NCBI GenBank assembly: GCA_013822685.1
Contig: PNKV01000009.1
Location: 1 to 64,000 of the forward strand
Length of the DNA: 64,000 nucleotides
From: Leptothrix sp. (in: b-proteobacteria)
GTDB taxonomy: Bacteria > Pseudomonadota > Gammaproteobacteria > Burkholderiales > Burkholderiaceae_C
Direction: 5' to 3'
Part shown: positions 44,583 to 56,531 of the stretch, piece after piece
Position numbering within the stretch: the stretch's first letter is position 1
Layout of the letters: every line of letters starts with the position of its first letter
The notes under the pieces: model-generated
Told to the model about the DNA's origin: nothing
Databases searched by the model: none
What the model saw: only the letters and a program-made list of their open reading frames with translations
Position numbers and translations under genes: made by a program

Positions 44583-44589
44583 GTTTTGT

Positions 44590-45027
44590 GTGAGTCTGGT
44601 CTTTCAGGGTGCCTCAGCGTTGGCGTTGGATGCGAAGGGACGGTTGGCCGTGCCTGCGCGGCATCGTGACGTCCTGCAGGCCCTGTGCGAAGGGCAACTC
44701 ACGCTCACCAAGCACCCTGAAAGCTGCCTGATGGTGTTCCCGCGTCCGGCGTGGGAAACCTTCCGCGACAAAGTCGCCGCCTTGCCCATGTCCGCCTCTG
44801 GCTGGAAGCGCATCTTTCTGGGCAACGCGATGGACGTGGAGATCGACGGCGCCTCGCGCTTCCTGGTTTCGCCAGAGCTGCGTGCCGCCGCCGGTTTGAG
44901 CAAAGAGGTGATGTTGCTGGGCATGGGCAGCCATTTTGAACTGTGGGACGCCCAGCGCTACGCCGCGCACGAGGCTGAAGTCATGGCCCAGGCCATGCCC
45001 GACGCCCTGCAAGACTTCACCTTCTGA
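44590..45027 (+). CDS. mraZ: MraZ, transcriptional repressor of the dcw cluster
   Basis: This is a 145-residue protein with two AbrB-like MraZ domains. The first has [16 protein letters not shown], and the second has [20 protein letters not shown]. It binds upstream repeats and controls its own operon. The start is the GTG at 44590, with GGAG six bases upstream; a GTG at 44578 is in frame but leaves a non-family N-terminus. It is the first gene of the cluster and is followed five bases later by rsmH. Confidence 0.93.
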   Translation: MSLVFQGASALALDAKGRLAVPARHRDVLQALCEGQLTLTKHPESCLMVFPRPAWETFRDKVAALPMSASGWKRIFLGNAMDVEIDGASRFLVSPELRAAAGLSKEVMLLGMGSHFELWDAQRYAAHEAEVMAQAMPDALQDFTF

Positions 45028-45032
45028 CCGCG

Positions 45033-46067
45033 ATGCACCAGGAGCAAACACCTTGGCAGCACACCACCGTCCTGCTGACCGAGGCGGTCGATGCCTTGTG
45101 GGATCCCGAGGTGGGCCCGCATCCGCAAGGCTTGTACGTGGACGCCACCTTCGGGCGCGGCGGCCATTCGCGTCTGATTTTGTCCAAGCTGGGGCCGCGG
45201 GCCCGTTTGCTGGCGCTGGACCGCGACCCGGATGCGATCGCCCACGCGACCACCGGCCCTCAGGCCATCAGCGATCCGCGCTTTCGCATCGAGCATGCGG
45301 CCTTCTCCAATTGGGGCGAGGTGGTCCACGATCTGGGCTTGGGGCCGGTGCATGGCTTGCTGATGGACATCGGCGTGTCCTCGCCGCAGATCGACAACCC
45401 CGAGCGCGGGTTCAGCTTCCGTTTCGATGCGCCGCTGGACATGCGCATGGACACCACCCAGGGCGAGAGCGTGGCCGACTACCTGGCCCACGCTTCCATC
45501 GATGAACTGGCAGAGGTGATTCAGACCTATGGAGAAGAACGGTTTGCTCGCCCGATTGCAAAGGCGCTTGTGGCTCGCCGCGAGGCAGGACAGCCTGTGC
45601 GAACCACGGCCGAGCTGTCCAACGTCGTGGCTGGTGCGGTCAAAACGCGTGAGGCCGGCCAAAACCCCGCCACGCGCACCTTTCAAGCTCTACGGATTCA
45701 CGTCAACCGCGAGCTTGGGGAATTGCAAGACGCGCTGGAGGCGGCCTTGAAGATGCTGGCCCCCGGCGGTCGCCTCGCGGTCATCAGCTTCCATTCGCTG
45801 GAAGACCGCATCGTCAAGACCTTCATCGCCAAGCACAGCCGCGATGAGGTGGACCGCCGCGCGCCCTTCGCGCCGCCCAAGGCCAAGTTGCTGCACTCGC
45901 TGGGCCGCATCAAACCCTCGTACGACGAGGTCGATGGCAACCCGCGCTCGCGTTCCGCCGTGCTGCGCGTGGCCGAGCGCTCTGACGTGCCCTGGTCGCA
46001 CGAGCTGGCACAGCCCGAAGGCGCGGCCAAGGCGCGTGGCAAGCGCGACAAGGGTGGGCGCAAGTGA
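45033..46067 (+). CDS. rsmH: 16S rRNA m4C1402 methyltransferase RsmH
   Basis: This is a 344-residue SAM-dependent methyltransferase that modifies C1402 of 16S rRNA. Motifs are [13 protein letters not shown], the SAM-binding [37 protein letters not shown] and [12 protein letters not shown], and the C-terminal [14 protein letters not shown]. The length is slightly above the usual 310. It lies in the second position of the dcw cluster and its stop overlaps the ftsL start as TGATG. Confidence 0.95.
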   Translation: MHQEQTPWQHTTVLLTEAVDALWDPEVGPHPQGLYVDATFGRGGHSRLILSKLGPRARLLALDRDPDAIAHATTGPQAISDPRFRIEHAAFSNWGEVVHDLGLGPVHGLLMDIGVSSPQIDNPERGFSFRFDAPLDMRMDTTQGESVADYLAHASIDELAEVIQTYGEERFARPIAKALVARREAGQPVRTTAELSNVVAGAVKTREAGQNPATRTFQALRIHVNRELGELQDALEAALKMLAPGGRLAVISFHSLEDRIVKTFIAKHSRDEVDRRAPFAPPKAKLLHSLGRIKPSYDEVDGNPRSRSAVLRVAERSDVPWSHELAQPEGAAKARGKRDKGGRK

Positions 46068-46357
46068 TGGCCCGCCTCAACCTGCTCCTTGTGGCGATGC
46101 TGCTGTTCAGCTGCGTCTGGCTGATCCGTTCCAGCTACGAGTCGCGGCGTTTGTTCGTCGAGCTTGAAAAAGCCCAGACCCGCGAGCATGAACTGCAAAG
46201 CGACCGTGAGCGACTGCTGTTGGACAAGCGTGCGCAGGCCACGCCTTTGCGCGTTGAAAAACTCGCGCGCGAAAAACTGCGCATGTTCAGCGCCACCCCT
46301 GCCGTCACGCACTACGTGAACGAAGCGGCCTCGGCGCCGGCAGAGGTCACACCATGA
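46067..46357 (+). CDS. ftsL: Cell division protein FtsL
   Basis: This is a 96-residue bitopic membrane protein with a membrane segment at about residues 4-22 (LNLLLVAMLLFSCVWLIR), followed by a periplasmic coiled coil (RRLFVELEKAQTREHELQS onward, with heptad Leu) and a short tail. FtsL forms the FtsQBL complex and activates FtsWI. Family recognition rests on size, topology and position between rsmH and ftsI. Its stop overlaps the ftsI start by four bases. Confidence 0.9.
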   Translation: MARLNLLLVAMLLFSCVWLIRSSYESRRLFVELEKAQTREHELQSDRERLLLDKRAQATPLRVEKLAREKLRMFSATPAVTHYVNEAASAPAEVTP

Positions 46358-48234
46358 GCCGCGTGGGTGATTTGATCCGCAAGCTGCGCCGCCTGCCGCG
46401 CCGGCAAAACGCGTCGGCCATGCCGACGGTGCGCTATGCCACCAGCCCCTTGCTGGCCTCGCGCACGCCCCCTTGGCGCGTCAAGTTCCTGATCGGCGCC
46501 ATCGGCCTGGGCTTTGCCGTGCTGATTGGGCGTGCCGCCTGGATCCAGATCATCCACAACGATTTTTACCTGCAGCAAGGCGCCAGCCGCTACGAGCGCC
46601 GCATCGAGCTGCCGGCCAACCGTGGCCGCATCCTCGACCGCAATGGCGAGCTGCTGGCGTCCAGCGTGCCCTCGCCCTCGCTGTGGGTCATCCCCAAGGA
46701 TTTCGAGGCTACGCCCGCGCAGTTCAAGGCCTTGGCCAAGCTGCTGAACATGAAATCGGCCGAGCTGAAAAAGCGCCTGGATGGCAATCAGAACTTTGCC
46801 TGGCTGCGCCGGCAGGTGGACGACAGCGTGGCCCAGCAGGTGGCCGCGCTCGGCATCAAGGGCGTGCACGAGATCAAGGAAAGCAAGCGCCAGTACCCCG
46901 AAGGCGAAGCCGCCGCGCACATCGTGGGCTTCACCAACATCGAAGATGAGGGCCAGGAAGGCATTGAGCTGGCCTACCAGAAGCAGTTGCTCGGCCGCGA
47001 TGGCGTGCGCCACGTCATCAAGGACCGCCTGGGTCGCGTGGTCGAGTCCGTGGGTGATTTGATCCCCGCCGATGATGGCCGCGAAATCCGCTTGTCGATC
47101 GACGCCAAGATCCAGTTTTATGCCTACCAGCGCATCCGCGATGCGGTGGCTGCGCAGAAGGCCAAGGCCGGCAGTGTGGTGGTGCTGGATGCGCAGACAG
47201 GCGAGATCCTGGCCCTGGCCAACGTGCCCAGCTACACGCCTTCGGATCGCCGCAACCTGACGGGCGCGCAACTGCGCAACCGCGCCCTGACCGACACTTT
47301 CGAGCCCGGCTCGACGATGAAGCCCTTCATCATTTCGTGGGCGCTGGAGACCAACCGCGTCAAGCCCGCGACGGTCATCGCCACGGGCAATGGCCGCATG
47401 ACCATCGACGGCGCCACCATCACCGATTCGCACCCCCATGGCGACCTGACGGTCGAGGAGGTCGTTCAAAAATCGAGCAACATCGGCACGGCCAAACTGG
47501 CGCTGCAGTTCCAGCCCAAAGAGATGTGGGAGCTGTACACCTCGGTGGGCATGGGCCAGAAGCCCCAGATCGGCTTCCCGGGTGTGGTCACGGGCCGTTT
47601 GCGTCCCTATAAAAGCTGGCGCCGCATCGAGCAGGTCACCATGAGCTATGGCTATGGCTTGTCGGCCAGCCTGCTGCAACTGGCGCAGGCCTACACCGTG
47701 TTCGCGCGCGATGGCGAGCTGATCCCGATCACGCTGCTCAAGCGTGACGACGGCGATGAAACCGCCATGCCCAAGAAGCTCGCCCTGCGCGCCGATTACA
47801 AGCCGGGCCTGGGCGCGCCGGCCGACGATGTGGTGCCGGTGCGTGGCACGCGCGTGTTCTCAACTGAAACCGCGCGCGAAGTCCGCAAGATGCTGGCCAT
47901 GGCCGCCTCCAATGGCGGCACGGCGCCCAAGGCCCAGGCCATGGGCTACAGCGTGGGCGGCAAGACCGGCACCGCGCACAAGCAAGAAGGCAAGGGCTAT
48001 TCCGGCAACAAGTACCGCTCTTGGTTCGTGGGCATCGCGCCCATCAGCCATCCCCGCATCGTGGTCGCGGTGATGGTGGACGAGCCGGGCAACGGGGTTT
48101 ACTTTGGTGGTGATGTGGCCGCCCCGGTGTTCAGCCAGGTGGTCGAGCAAACCTTGAACCGCCTGGGTGTGATGCCCGACCTGGATGTGCGGCCCGACAT
48201 CACGGCCATGCAAAGCGTGGAGGAAAGCTTCTGA
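46354..48234 (+). CDS. ftsI: Septal transpeptidase FtsI (PBP3)
   Basis: This is a 626-residue class B penicillin-binding protein needed for septal peptidoglycan crosslinking. It has an N-terminal membrane segment (about 43-62), the pedestal region RGRILDRNGELLA, and a transpeptidase domain with the active Ser in GSTMKPF (S320), SSN at 374-376, and KTG at 538-540 within GGKTGTAHK. It partners FtsW, encoded later in the cluster. It ends one base into the murEF start. Confidence 0.96.
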   Translation: MSRVGDLIRKLRRLPRRQNASAMPTVRYATSPLLASRTPPWRVKFLIGAIGLGFAVLIGRAAWIQIIHNDFYLQQGASRYERRIELPANRGRILDRNGELLASSVPSPSLWVIPKDFEATPAQFKALAKLLNMKSAELKKRLDGNQNFAWLRRQVDDSVAQQVAALGIKGVHEIKESKRQYPEGEAAAHIVGFTNIEDEGQEGIELAYQKQLLGRDGVRHVIKDRLGRVVESVGDLIPADDGREIRLSIDAKIQFYAYQRIRDAVAAQKAKAGSVVVLDAQTGEILALANVPSYTPSDRRNLTGAQLRNRALTDTFEPGSTMKPFIISWALETNRVKPATVIATGNGRMTIDGATITDSHPHGDLTVEEVVQKSSNIGTAKLALQFQPKEMWELYTSVGMGQKPQIGFPGVVTGRLRPYKSWRRIEQVTMSYGYGLSASLLQLAQAYTVFARDGELIPITLLKRDDGDETAMPKKLALRADYKPGLGAPADDVVPVRGTRVFSTETAREVRKMLAMAASNGGTAPKAQAMGYSVGGKTGTAHKQEGKGYSGNKYRSWFVGIAPISHPRIVVAVMVDEPGNGVYFGGDVAAPVFSQVVEQTLNRLGVMPDLDVRPDITAMQSVEESF

Positions 48235-51188
48235 TGGGCGCCTCATTGCTGGTCCTCACTTCCGTCGATGACGCCCTGGCGTGGCTGCGCCAGCAGGGCG
48301 TCAAGTCGTTGACGGTGGACAGCCGCGCGGTGGCCGAACAAGCCCGTCAAGGCGTGGGCTTCATCGCCTGGCCGGGTGCCGCCCGCGATGGCCGCGCTTT
48401 CGTGGCGCAAGCCTTGCAAGACGGTGCCCGTGCCTGCCTGGTCGAAGCCGATGGGGTTCAGGCCTTTGGCTTCGGCGATGCGCGCGTGGCCGCGTTCAAG
48501 GGCTTGAAGAAGGCCAGTGCCGACATCGCGCACGGCTTTCATGGGGAACCCAGCGCGCACCTGGACGTGGTGGCCGTGACCGGCACCAATGGCAAAACAT
48601 CCACCTCGTGGTGGACGGCCCAGGCCTTGAGCGCCGTGGGCCGCACCTGCGGCGTCATTGGTACCCTGGGCGTCGGCCAGCCGGGCCGTGGTGATTTCGT
48701 GCCCACGGGCCTCACCACCCCCGACCCCATCACCCTACACGCCACCTTCCGCCAGTTTGTCGATCAAGGTTGCCAGGCCGCGGCCATCGAGGCCTCGTCC
48801 ATCGGCATTGAAGAGCAACGGCTGGGCGCCACGCGCATCAACGTGGCGCAGTTCACCAACTTCACGCAGGACCACCTGGATTACCACGGCAGCATGGCCG
48901 CCTACTGGGAAGCCAAGAGGGCCCTCTTCGATTGGCCTGGTTTGCGCGCCGCGGTGGTCAACCTCGACGACCCCATGGGCGGTTCGCTGGCCGATGGCGT
49001 GAGCGCGCGCGGGCTGGACCTGTGGACCTACGGCCTGGTGCACACCGCGCGCTTGCAGGCCACGGGCCTCACGCACCACGCCGAGGGCATGGGCTTCACC
49101 CTGGTCGAGCGCGATGCCGAGCTGGAGGCCACACTTGACCACGTTGAAGTCAACACCCACCTGGTGGGCGACTTCAATGCATCCAACCTGCTCGCGGTGA
49201 TCGGCGCCTTGCGCGCTTTGGGTGTGCCCCTGAGCCAGGCCGTGGCCGCTTGCGAGGGCCTCACGCCCGTGCCAGGCCGGATGCAGCGGGTGGCCTTGCC
49301 TCACCCGGCGCCCGAAGCCCAGCCTGTGGTGGTGGTGGACTACGCACACACCCCTGATGCCTTGAAGAAGGCGCTGTGCGCCTTGTCACCCTTGGCCAAG
49401 GCCCGGGGCGGCCAGCTGTGGTGCGTGTTCGGCTGCGGCGGCAACCGCGATCCCATCAAGCGCCCCTTGATGGGCGCGATCGCCGAGCAGTTCGCCGACC
49501 ACCTGGTGCTGACCAGCGACAACCCGCGCGATGAAAAGCCGTGCTTCATCTTGATCATGGCGGGCATCGCGCGCCACGACGATGTCGACGTGCTGGACGA
49601 CCGCGCCGAAGCCATCGCCGATGCGATCGCGCGCTGCGACCCGCGTGATGTGGTGCTGATCGCTGGCAAGGGCCACGAAACCACCCAGGAAGTGGCGGGC
49701 GTGAAGACGCCGTTCTCTGACACCGAGCAGGCCACGCAGGCCTTGGAGCGCCGTTTTGGCGCGGCTGATCAAGGCAACACACCCATGATGACCCTGGGGC
49801 TGGCTCACCAGCTTTTGCCCGGCTCGACCTTGTCGGGCGACCCGGCCACGCCACTGCTGCGCGCGCACACCGACACCCGCACCTTGCAACAGGGCGACTT
49901 GTTCGTGGCCTTGCGCGGTGAGCGTTTCGATGCGCACGATTTCCTGCCGCAGGCCAAAGAGGCTGGCGCGGTGGCGGCCCTGGTGCAGCGCGGCCTTGAC
50001 AGCTCGGGCTTGCCTGGCCTGACCGTCAGCGACACGCGCGCGGCGCTGGGCTGGCTGGCCTCGGGCTGGCGTTCGCGCTTCGACATCCCGCTGATCGCGG
50101 TCACCGGCAGCAATGGCAAGACCACCGTCACGCAGATGATCGCCTCGATCCTGCGGGCCTGGGTGGCCGAGCAAGGTCTGCCCGAGGCGGCCTTGTCCAC
50201 GCAGGGTAACTACAACAATGAGATCGGCGTGCCGCTGACCTTGCTGCGCCTGCGCGAAGGCCAGCACCGTTGCGCCGTGGTCGAGCTGGGCATGAACCAC
50301 CCTGGCGAGATCGCACAGCTGTCGGCCATCGCGGCGCCCACCGTGGCCCTGGTCAACAACGCGCAGCGCGAGCACCAGGAGTTCATGCACACAGTCGAGG
50401 CCGTGGCACGCGAGAACGGCGCGGTGCTGCAGGCCTTGTCGCGTGGTGGCGTGGCGGTCTTCCCGGCGGACGACGAACACGCGCCCATCTGGCGCAAGCT
50501 GGCCAATGGCTGCCGCGTGATCGACTTTGCCACCGAAGGCCCCGCGGCCGTGACCGGCCAAGCCACCTGGCAGGGGCAGCCCTCACCGCATTGGGTGATC
50601 GCACTGCGCACGCCGGCGGGACAGGCCAGCGTCAAGCTGCCCATGGCCGGTGCCCACAACGTGCGCAACGCGCTGGCCGCCACCGCTTCCTCCTTGGCGG
50701 CCGGTGTGCCGCTGACGGCGGTGGTGACCGGCCTGCAAGCCTTCGAGCCGGTCAAAGGCCGTTCGCAACTGCATGGCATCCAGCGCCAAGGCCGCGCTGT
50801 CACCTTGATCGACGACAGCTACAACGCCAACCCGGATTCGGTGCGCGCCGCCATCGACATGCTGGCTGGCCTGCCGGGTCCGCACTGGCTGGTGCTGGGC
50901 GACATGGGCGAGGTGGGCAACCAGGGGCCGGCCTTCCACGAAGAGGTGGGGCGTCATGCGCGTGAATGCGGCATCGAGCATGTCTGGACCGCCGGCACCT
51001 TGTGCGCGCACGCAGCCCAGGCCTTTGGGCCCAACGCCCGCCATTTCAACAGCGCCGCCGACATCGTGGCCGCGCTCAACACACAAACCGGGGCGCCTGA
51101 GGCCGCTTCGGTCCTGGTCAAGGGGTCTCGCTTCATGAAGATGGAACAAGTCGTTGCCGCGTTGTTGGGAGGTGCCCATGCTGCTTAG
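48234..51188 (+). CDS. murEF: Fused MurE-MurF peptidoglycan precursor ligase
   Basis: This is a 984-residue fusion catalysing two successive additions to UDP-MurNAc peptides. Residues 1-517 are MurE: the ATP loop [13 protein letters not shown] (about 112), [20 protein letters not shown] and the meso-diaminopimelate recognition motif DNPRDEKP. Residues of about 518-984 are Mur[62 protein letters not shown]. Two ATG codons remain at the junction (49785-49790), a likely relic of the original murF start. The fusion is known in Burkholderiales. Its end overlaps mraY by 11 bases. Confidence 0.96.
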   Translation: MGASLLVLTSVDDALAWLRQQGVKSLTVDSRAVAEQARQGVGFIAWPGAARDGRAFVAQALQDGARACLVEADGVQAFGFGDARVAAFKGLKKASADIAHGFHGEPSAHLDVVAVTGTNGKTSTSWWTAQALSAVGRTCGVIGTLGVGQPGRGDFVPTGLTTPDPITLHATFRQFVDQGCQAAAIEASSIGIEEQRLGATRINVAQFTNFTQDHLDYHGSMAAYWEAKRALFDWPGLRAAVVNLDDPMGGSLADGVSARGLDLWTYGLVHTARLQATGLTHHAEGMGFTLVERDAELEATLDHVEVNTHLVGDFNASNLLAVIGALRALGVPLSQAVAACEGLTPVPGRMQRVALPHPAPEAQPVVVVDYAHTPDALKKALCALSPLAKARGGQLWCVFGCGGNRDPIKRPLMGAIAEQFADHLVLTSDNPRDEKPCFILIMAGIARHDDVDVLDDRAEAIADAIARCDPRDVVLIAGKGHETTQEVAGVKTPFSDTEQATQALERRFGAADQGNTPMMTLGLAHQLLPGSTLSGDPATPLLRAHTDTRTLQQGDLFVALRGERFDAHDFLPQAKEAGAVAALVQRGLDSSGLPGLTVSDTRAALGWLASGWRSRFDIPLIAVTGSNGKTTVTQMIASILRAWVAEQGLPEAALSTQGNYNNEIGVPLTLLRLREGQHRCAVVELGMNHPGEIAQLSAIAAPTVALVNNAQREHQEFMHTVEAVARENGAVLQALSRGGVAVFPADDEHAPIWRKLANGCRVIDFATEGPAAVTGQATWQGQPSPHWVIALRTPAGQASVKLPMAGAHNVRNALAATASSLAAGVPLTAVVTGLQAFEPVKGRSQLHGIQRQGRAVTLIDDSYNANPDSVRAAIDMLAGLPGPHWLVLGDMGEVGNQGPAFHEEVGRHARECGIEHVWTAGTLCAHAAQAFGPNARHFNSAADIVAALNTQTGAPEAASVLVKGSRFMKMEQVVAALLGGAHAA

Positions 51189-52356
51189 CCTGACCGAGTG
51201 GCTGCAGGTGCTGCACCCTGAGTGGGGCTTCTTGCGCGTCTTCCAGTACCTGACCTTCCGCGCGGTGATGGCGGCCATGACGGCCTTGCTGATCGGCCTG
51301 GCCTTGGGCCCGGTGCTGATCCGCAAGCTCACCGAACTCAAGATCGGCCAGCCCATCCGTGATTACGCGATGCAAAGCCACCTGACCAAACGTGGCACCC
51401 CCACCATGGGCGGCGCCCTGATCCTGCTGGCCATCGGCGTGTCGACCCTGCTGTGGTTTGACTGGTCCAACCGCTTCGTGTGGATCGTGATGATCGTGAC
51501 CACGGGCTTTGGCGCCATTGGCTGGGTGGATGACTGGCGCAAGGTGGTCCACAAAGACCCGGAAGGCATGCCCTCGCGCGAGAAGTATTTCTGGCAGTCC
51601 ATCATCGGCCTGATCGCGGCGCTGTACCTGGCCTTCAGCGTGTCTGAGACCAACAACCTGCGCGTGCTCGAGCTGTTCTTCCGCTGGATCGGTTCGGGCT
51701 TCTCGAACGACCTGCCCCCCAAGGCCGACTTGATCGTGCCGTTCTTCAAGACGGTGAGCTACCCGCTGGGCGTGTGGGGCTTCATCGTGTTGAGCTACAT
51801 CGTGATCGTGGGCACCAGCAATGCCGTCAACCTGACCGATGGCCTGGACGGCCTGGCCATCATGCCGGTGGTGATGGTGGGCTCGGTGATGGGCATCTTT
51901 TGCTACGTCACGGGCAATGCGGTGTTCTCCAAATACCTGCTGCTGCCGCACATCCCCGGGGCGGGCGAGTTGATGATCTTCTGCGCCGCCATGGCGGGGG
52001 CGGGCTTGGCCTTTTTGTGGTTCAACGCCTACCCGGCCGAAGTCTTCATGGGCGACGTGGGGGCGCTGGCCTTGGGTGGCGCGCTGGGCACCATCGCCGT
52101 GATCGTGCGGCAAGAGATCGTGCTGGCCGTGATGGGCGGCGTCTTCGTGCTCGAGGCGCTGTCGGTCATGGTGCAGGTTGGCTACTTCAAATACACCAAG
52201 AAGAAATTTGGCGAGGGCCGCCGCATCCTGCTGATGGCGCCCTTGCACCACCACTTTGAAAAATCCGGGTGGAAAGAAACGCAGGTCGTGGTCCGCTTCT
52301 GGATCATCACCATGCTCTTGTGCCTGCTGGGCCTGTCCTCCTTAAAGCTGCGCTGA
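51178..52356 (+). CDS. mraY: Phospho-MurNAc-pentapeptide transferase MraY
   Basis: This is a 392-residue integral membrane enzyme with ten membrane segments. It transfers phospho-MurNAc-pentapeptide to undecaprenyl phosphate to form lipid I. Conserved blocks are [21 protein letters not shown] (catalytic Asp pair), [27 protein letters not shown] and [14 protein letters not shown]. The ATG at 51178 starts inside the tail of murEF, preceded by GGGAGG. It is 19 bases before murD. Confidence 0.97.
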   Translation: MLLSLTEWLQVLHPEWGFLRVFQYLTFRAVMAAMTALLIGLALGPVLIRKLTELKIGQPIRDYAMQSHLTKRGTPTMGGALILLAIGVSTLLWFDWSNRFVWIVMIVTTGFGAIGWVDDWRKVVHKDPEGMPSREKYFWQSIIGLIAALYLAFSVSETNNLRVLELFFRWIGSGFSNDLPPKADLIVPFFKTVSYPLGVWGFIVLSYIVIVGTSNAVNLTDGLDGLAIMPVVMVGSVMGIFCYVTGNAVFSKYLLLPHIPGAGELMIFCAAMAGAGLAFLWFNAYPAEVFMGDVGALALGGALGTIAVIVRQEIVLAVMGGVFVLEALSVMVQVGYFKYTKKKFGEGRRILLMAPLHHHFEKSGWKETQVVVRFWIITMLLCLLGLSSLKLR

Positions 52357-52375
52357 GCCGCACGAACACGACCAC

Positions 52376-54154
52376 ATGCACTACCTCCGCGACACCACCG
52401 TGCTGATCCTGGGTCTGGGCGACTCCGGCCTGGCCATGGCGCGCTGGAGTGCACGCTGCGGGGCCACCGTGCGCGTGGCCGACACGCGCGAGGCGCCGCC
52501 ACAGGCCGCCACGCTCGCCCAAGATGTGCCAGGCGCGACCATGCACGTGGGCCTGGGCTTGGATCTGCTGGACGGCGTGAACCTGGTGCTGAAGAGCCCG
52601 GGCTTAGCCCCCACCGCGCCTGATGTGGCCGCGCTGATCGACAAAGCCGATGAGCTGGGCATCCCCGTGCGCGGTGAGCTGTCGCTGTTCGCCTCGGCCC
52701 TGGCCGATCTGAAGGCCGACCGAGGCTACGCGCCCAAGGTGATCGCCATCACTGGCACCAATGGCAAAACCACCACCACCTCGCTCACCGCGCAGTTGAT
52801 CGAACGCGCCGGCAAGCGCGTGGGCATGGCCGGCAACATCGGCCCGACTTTGCTGGACACCTTGGGCGCCGCGCTTGACCTGGAGCCCGAGCGGGTGGTT
52901 GAAGCCGAGGAAGCAGTGCCCGAAGCGATGGCCGCGGACGATGTGGGCGCGGCGGACGAGGCCGTGTCGGGCGAGACCGCTGTTGAGGACGCCACCGACG
53001 ACGTTGCCGCTGAAGGTGCCCCGGAAGAGCCCGCACCGACCGCCATCCCCGACGATGCCGATGCGCCCCTCATTGCGCTGATCCCGCCCCCACCACCCGC
53101 CCCGGTGTTCGAGGTGCTGCCCGAGGTCTGGGTGCTGGAGTTGTCCAGCTTCCAGCTCGATGGCGTGAGCAACTTCGAGCCCAGCGCGGCCGTGGTGCTG
53201 AACATCACGCAGGACCACCTTGACTGGCACGGCACGATGAAGGCCTACGCCGATGCCAAGGCCCGCATCTACGGCAAGAAGAGCACCACCATGGTCATCA
53301 ACCGCGATGACCCGGCCGTGCTGGCCATGGTGCCCGAGCCCGAGGTGATCAAGTCCGGTGTCCGTGGCCGCCCGGCCAAGGTCGTGCACCGCGACTTGGT
53401 GTATTTCGGCCTGGATGCGCCACAGCGCCCCGGCGATTTCGGCCTGGTCACGGAAAGCGGCATGGCCTGGTTGGTGCGCGCCCTGGAGGCCGACCCCACC
53501 ATCAAGCGCAAGAAGGGTGACGAAGAAGAAATCATCCTGCAGCGCCTGATGCCAGCCGACGCCCTGCGCATCCGTGGCCGTCACAACGCCTCCAACGCCT
53601 TGGCGGCCCTGGCCTTGGCCACGGCGGTGGGCTGCCCCTTGGCGCCCATGCTGCATGGCCTGCGCGAATACCGGGGCGAGCCTCACCGTGTCGAGCACGT
53701 GGCCAGCGTCGGTGGCATCGATGCCATCGACGACAGCAAGGGCACCAATGTGGGCGCCACCGTCGCCGCGCTGCACGGCCTGGGCTCTGACCTGTCGCCA
53801 GGCAAGCTGGTGCTCATCCTGGGGGGCGATGGCAAGGGGCAGGACTTCGCGCCCTTGGTCGAGCCCGTGGGCCGCTACGCGCGCGCCGTGGCCTTGATTG
53901 GCCGCGATGGTCCCGCCTTGCAAGAAGTCTTGTCCAGCGTGGGCGGCGCCAACGGCGAGCCCCTGCCATTGCAAGGCCATGACAGCTTGGAAACGGCCAC
54001 GCGTTGGGCCTTTGAGCAGGCCCGGCCGGGCGATGCCGTGTTGCTCAGCCCCGCCTGCGCCAGCCTGGACATGTTCCGCAATTACGGCCACCGCGCCCAG
54101 GTGTTCGTCGACACCGTGCGCGAGCTGGCCATAGAGCGGGGAGAGGTCGCATGA
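52376..54154 (+). CDS. murD: MurD, D-glutamate ligase, with an acidic insertion
   Basis: This is a 592-residue ligase that adds D-Glu to UDP-MurNAc-L-Ala; usual lengths are 440-520. The N-terminal UMP-binding domain ([14 protein letters not shown]), the P-loop [13 protein letters not shown] (125-137), [50 protein letters not shown] and [14 protein letters not shown] are intact, so activity is expected. The extra length is an Ala/Glu/Asp-rich low-complexity insert at about 170-248 that ends in a poly-Pro run, and a smaller basic/acidic insert at about 320-396. It overlaps ftsW by four bases. Confidence 0.93.
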   Translation: MHYLRDTTVLILGLGDSGLAMARWSARCGATVRVADTREAPPQAATLAQDVPGATMHVGLGLDLLDGVNLVLKSPGLAPTAPDVAALIDKADELGIPVRGELSLFASALADLKADRGYAPKVIAITGTNGKTTTTSLTAQLIERAGKRVGMAGNIGPTLLDTLGAALDLEPERVVEAEEAVPEAMAADDVGAADEAVSGETAVEDATDDVAAEGAPEEPAPTAIPDDADAPLIALIPPPPPAPVFEVLPEVWVLELSSFQLDGVSNFEPSAAVVLNITQDHLDWHGTMKAYADAKARIYGKKSTTMVINRDDPAVLAMVPEPEVIKSGVRGRPAKVVHRDLVYFGLDAPQRPGDFGLVTESGMAWLVRALEADPTIKRKKGDEEEIILQRLMPADALRIRGRHNASNALAALALATAVGCPLAPMLHGLREYRGEPHRVEHVASVGGIDAIDDSKGTNVGATVAALHGLGSDLSPGKLVLILGGDGKGQDFAPLVEPVGRYARAVALIGRDGPALQEVLSSVGGANGEPLPLQGHDSLETATRWAFEQARPGDAVLLSPACASLDMFRNYGHRAQVFVDTVRELAIERGEVA

Positions 54155-55425
54155 ACGCCCGCGCCTTCAATCCGATGTCGTGGCTGGGCGGGCTGCGCGA
54201 TCGTGTGTCGAACTGGCGTGGCCAAGGCGGCGATGGCCATGGCGCCTTGCCCGTGCGCGACCGCATCAACATCCTGGCCCAGCCTTCCAAGGTGATGGGC
54301 TTTGACCAATCGCTGGTGTGGGTGGTGTTGTCGCTCCTGGCCTTGGGCCTGATCATGGTCTATTCGGCCTCGATCGCCTTGCCCGACAGCCCCAAGTTCG
54401 CCAAGTACACGCCCACCTATTTCTTCAACCGGCACCTGTTCTTCCTGATCTTGTCGATCATGGTCGCCGCCGTGGTCACGCAGATCCCGCTGTCCACCTG
54501 GGAGCGCGTGGCCCCCTGGTTGTTCGTGCTGTCGCTGCTGATGCTGATGCTGGTGCTGATCCCGCACGTGGGCAAGGGCGTCAATGGCGCGCGCCGCTGG
54601 TTGCCGCTGGGCGTCATGAACTTCCAGCCTTCCGAGCTGGCCAAGCTGGCCATCACCCTGTACGCGGCCGACTACATGGTGCGCAAGATGGAGGTGAAGG
54701 AGCGCTTCTTCCGTGCCGTGGCCCCGATGGCGGTGGCCGTGGCCGTGGTGGGCCTGCTGCTGCTGGCCGAACCCGACATGGGGGCCTTCATGGTGATCGC
54801 CGTGATCGCCATGAGCATCCTCTTCCTGGGCGGCGTCAACGGGCGCATGTTCTTCCTGATCACGGCCGTGCTGGTGGGCGCCTTTGCGCTGATGGTGTCG
54901 CTCAGCCCGTGGCGGCGCGAACGCATCTTTGCCTACCTGGACCCGTGGGATGAGAAGAATGCCCTGGGCAAGGCTTACCAGCTGACGCACTCCCTGATCG
55001 CTTTCGGCCGGGGCGAGATCTTCGGCGAGGGCCTGGGCTCCAGCCTGGAAAAACTGCATTACCTGCCAGAAGCCCACACCGATTTCCTGCTGGCCGTGAT
55101 CGGCGAGGAGCTGGGTTTCATTGGCGTGGCCGTCGTCATTGGCGCCTTCTTCTGGCTGGTGCGCCGCCTGTTCCACATTGGCCGCCAGGCGATCGCGCTC
55201 GACCGGGTTTTCTCCGGCTTGGTGGCGCAGGGCGTGGGCGTGTGGATGGGCGGCCAAGCCTTCATCAACATGGGCGTGAACCTGGGGGTGTTGCCCACCA
55301 AGGGCCTGACCTTGCCGCTGATGAGCTATGGCGGATCGGGCGTGATGCTCAATTGCATCGCGCTGGCCATCGTGCTTCGGGTGGACATTGAAAACAGGCA
55401 GTTGATGCGCGGAGGCCGCGCATGA
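54151..55425 (+). CDS. ftsW: Septal peptidoglycan polymerase FtsW (SEDS)
   Basis: This is a 424-residue integral membrane protein of the SEDS family. Ten membrane segments are visible; the catalytic Asp lies in the large periplasmic loop after [23 protein letters not shown], and [14 protein letters not shown] is the C-terminal family signature. It polymerises lipid II glycan strands with FtsI at the septum. A 45-residue cytoplasmic N-terminus precedes the first segment. It starts inside murD (ATGA) and overlaps murG by four bases. Confidence 0.95.
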   Translation: MNARAFNPMSWLGGLRDRVSNWRGQGGDGHGALPVRDRINILAQPSKVMGFDQSLVWVVLSLLALGLIMVYSASIALPDSPKFAKYTPTYFFNRHLFFLILSIMVAAVVTQIPLSTWERVAPWLFVLSLLMLMLVLIPHVGKGVNGARRWLPLGVMNFQPSELAKLAITLYAADYMVRKMEVKERFFRAVAPMAVAVAVVGLLLLAEPDMGAFMVIAVIAMSILFLGGVNGRMFFLITAVLVGAFALMVSLSPWRRERIFAYLDPWDEKNALGKAYQLTHSLIAFGRGEIFGEGLGSSLEKLHYLPEAHTDFLLAVIGEELGFIGVAVVIGAFFWLVRRLFHIGRQAIALDRVFSGLVAQGVGVWMGGQAFINMGVNLGVLPTKGLTLPLMSYGGSGVMLNCIALAIVLRVDIENRQLMRGGRA

Positions 55426-56531
55426 GCCACCTCGTGATCATGGCGGCGGGCACCGGCGGGCACATCATGCCGGGCCTGGCCGTGGCCAAGGAGTTGCAGC
55501 AACGTGGCTGGACTGTCAGCTGGCTGGGCACGCAAGGCGGCATGGAAAACCGCCTGGTACCGCCGACCGGCATCCCGCTCGACACCATCGCCTTCAACGG
55601 CATCCGCGGCAAAGGCCTGTTGCACACCATGACGGGTGGCATCCGCCTGCTCAAGGCCTTTGCCGAATGCTTCAGCATCCTGGGCAAGCGCCAGGCCGAT
55701 GCCGTGCTGGGCATGGGCGGCTATGTGTGCTTCCCGGGCGGCCTGATGGCATCGGCGCGGGGCTTGCCGCTGGTGCTGGTGAATGCCGATGCCGCCATGC
55801 TGATGAGCAACCGTGCCTTGCTGCCGGTGGCCGATGCGGTGGCCTTTGGCTTCGACGGCCCTGCTGCCCATTCGACCAAGCTGGCCCGTGTCACCGGCAA
55901 CCCGGTGCGCGAAGAGATCGAGGCCATCCCCATGCCGGCCGATCGCTTCCATGGGCGCACCGGCCCGCTGCGCGTGCTGATGGTGGGCGGCAGCCTGGGC
56001 GCTGTCACGCTCAACAAGGTGCTGCCCCAAGCCTTGGCCAAGATCCCGGCCGACCAGCGCCCCAAGGTCACGCACCAAACCGGCATGGCCAACTTCGACG
56101 ACGTCAAGGCCGACTACGCGGCGGTGGGCATCGACACCGTGCGCGACGTCGAGGTCGTGCCCTTCATCAACAACATGGCGCAGCGCCTGGCCGAGTGCGA
56201 TGTGCTGGTGTGCCGCGCCGGCGCCATCACCGTGAGCGAGTTGTGCGCGGCTGGTGTGGCCAGCATCCTGGTGCCGCTGGTGGTGTCCACCACCTCGCAC
56301 CAACGCGACAACGCCGCCTACATGGCCGAGCATGGCGCGGCCGTGCACTTGCCCCAATCCGAGCTGACGGCCGACTCGCTGGCCCAGCGCCTGCGGTCCC
56401 TGACACGCCAAGCCTTGCAGGACATGGCCACCCAGGCGCGGGCCTTGGCCCGGCCGAACGCCGCCGCCGCCGTCGCCAATGAAATCGAGAAACTTGTGAC
56501 CACCAGTTCGAAGAAAAGGGCGTCCGCATGA
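55422..56531 (+). CDS. murG: Lipid II synthase MurG
   Basis: This is a 369-residue GT-B glycosyltransferase that adds GlcNAc to lipid I. The N-terminal Gly-rich loop [16 protein letters not shown], the G-loop 2 [20 protein letters not shown], and [14 protein letters not shown] and [15 protein letters not shown] of the UDP-GlcNAc site are all present. It acts on the cytoplasmic face of the inner membrane. It overlaps ftsW and murC by four bases each. Confidence 0.96.
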   Translation: MSHLVIMAAGTGGHIMPGLAVAKELQQRGWTVSWLGTQGGMENRLVPPTGIPLDTIAFNGIRGKGLLHTMTGGIRLLKAFAECFSILGKRQADAVLGMGGYVCFPGGLMASARGLPLVLVNADAAMLMSNRALLPVADAVAFGFDGPAAHSTKLARVTGNPVREEIEAIPMPADRFHGRTGPLRVLMVGGSLGAVTLNKVLPQALAKIPADQRPKVTHQTGMANFDDVKADYAAVGIDTVRDVEVVPFINNMAQRLAECDVLVCRAGAITVSELCAAGVASILVPLVVSTTSHQRDNAAYMAEHGAAVHLPQSELTADSLAQRLRSLTRQALQDMATQARALARPNAAAAVANEIEKLVTTSSKKRASA

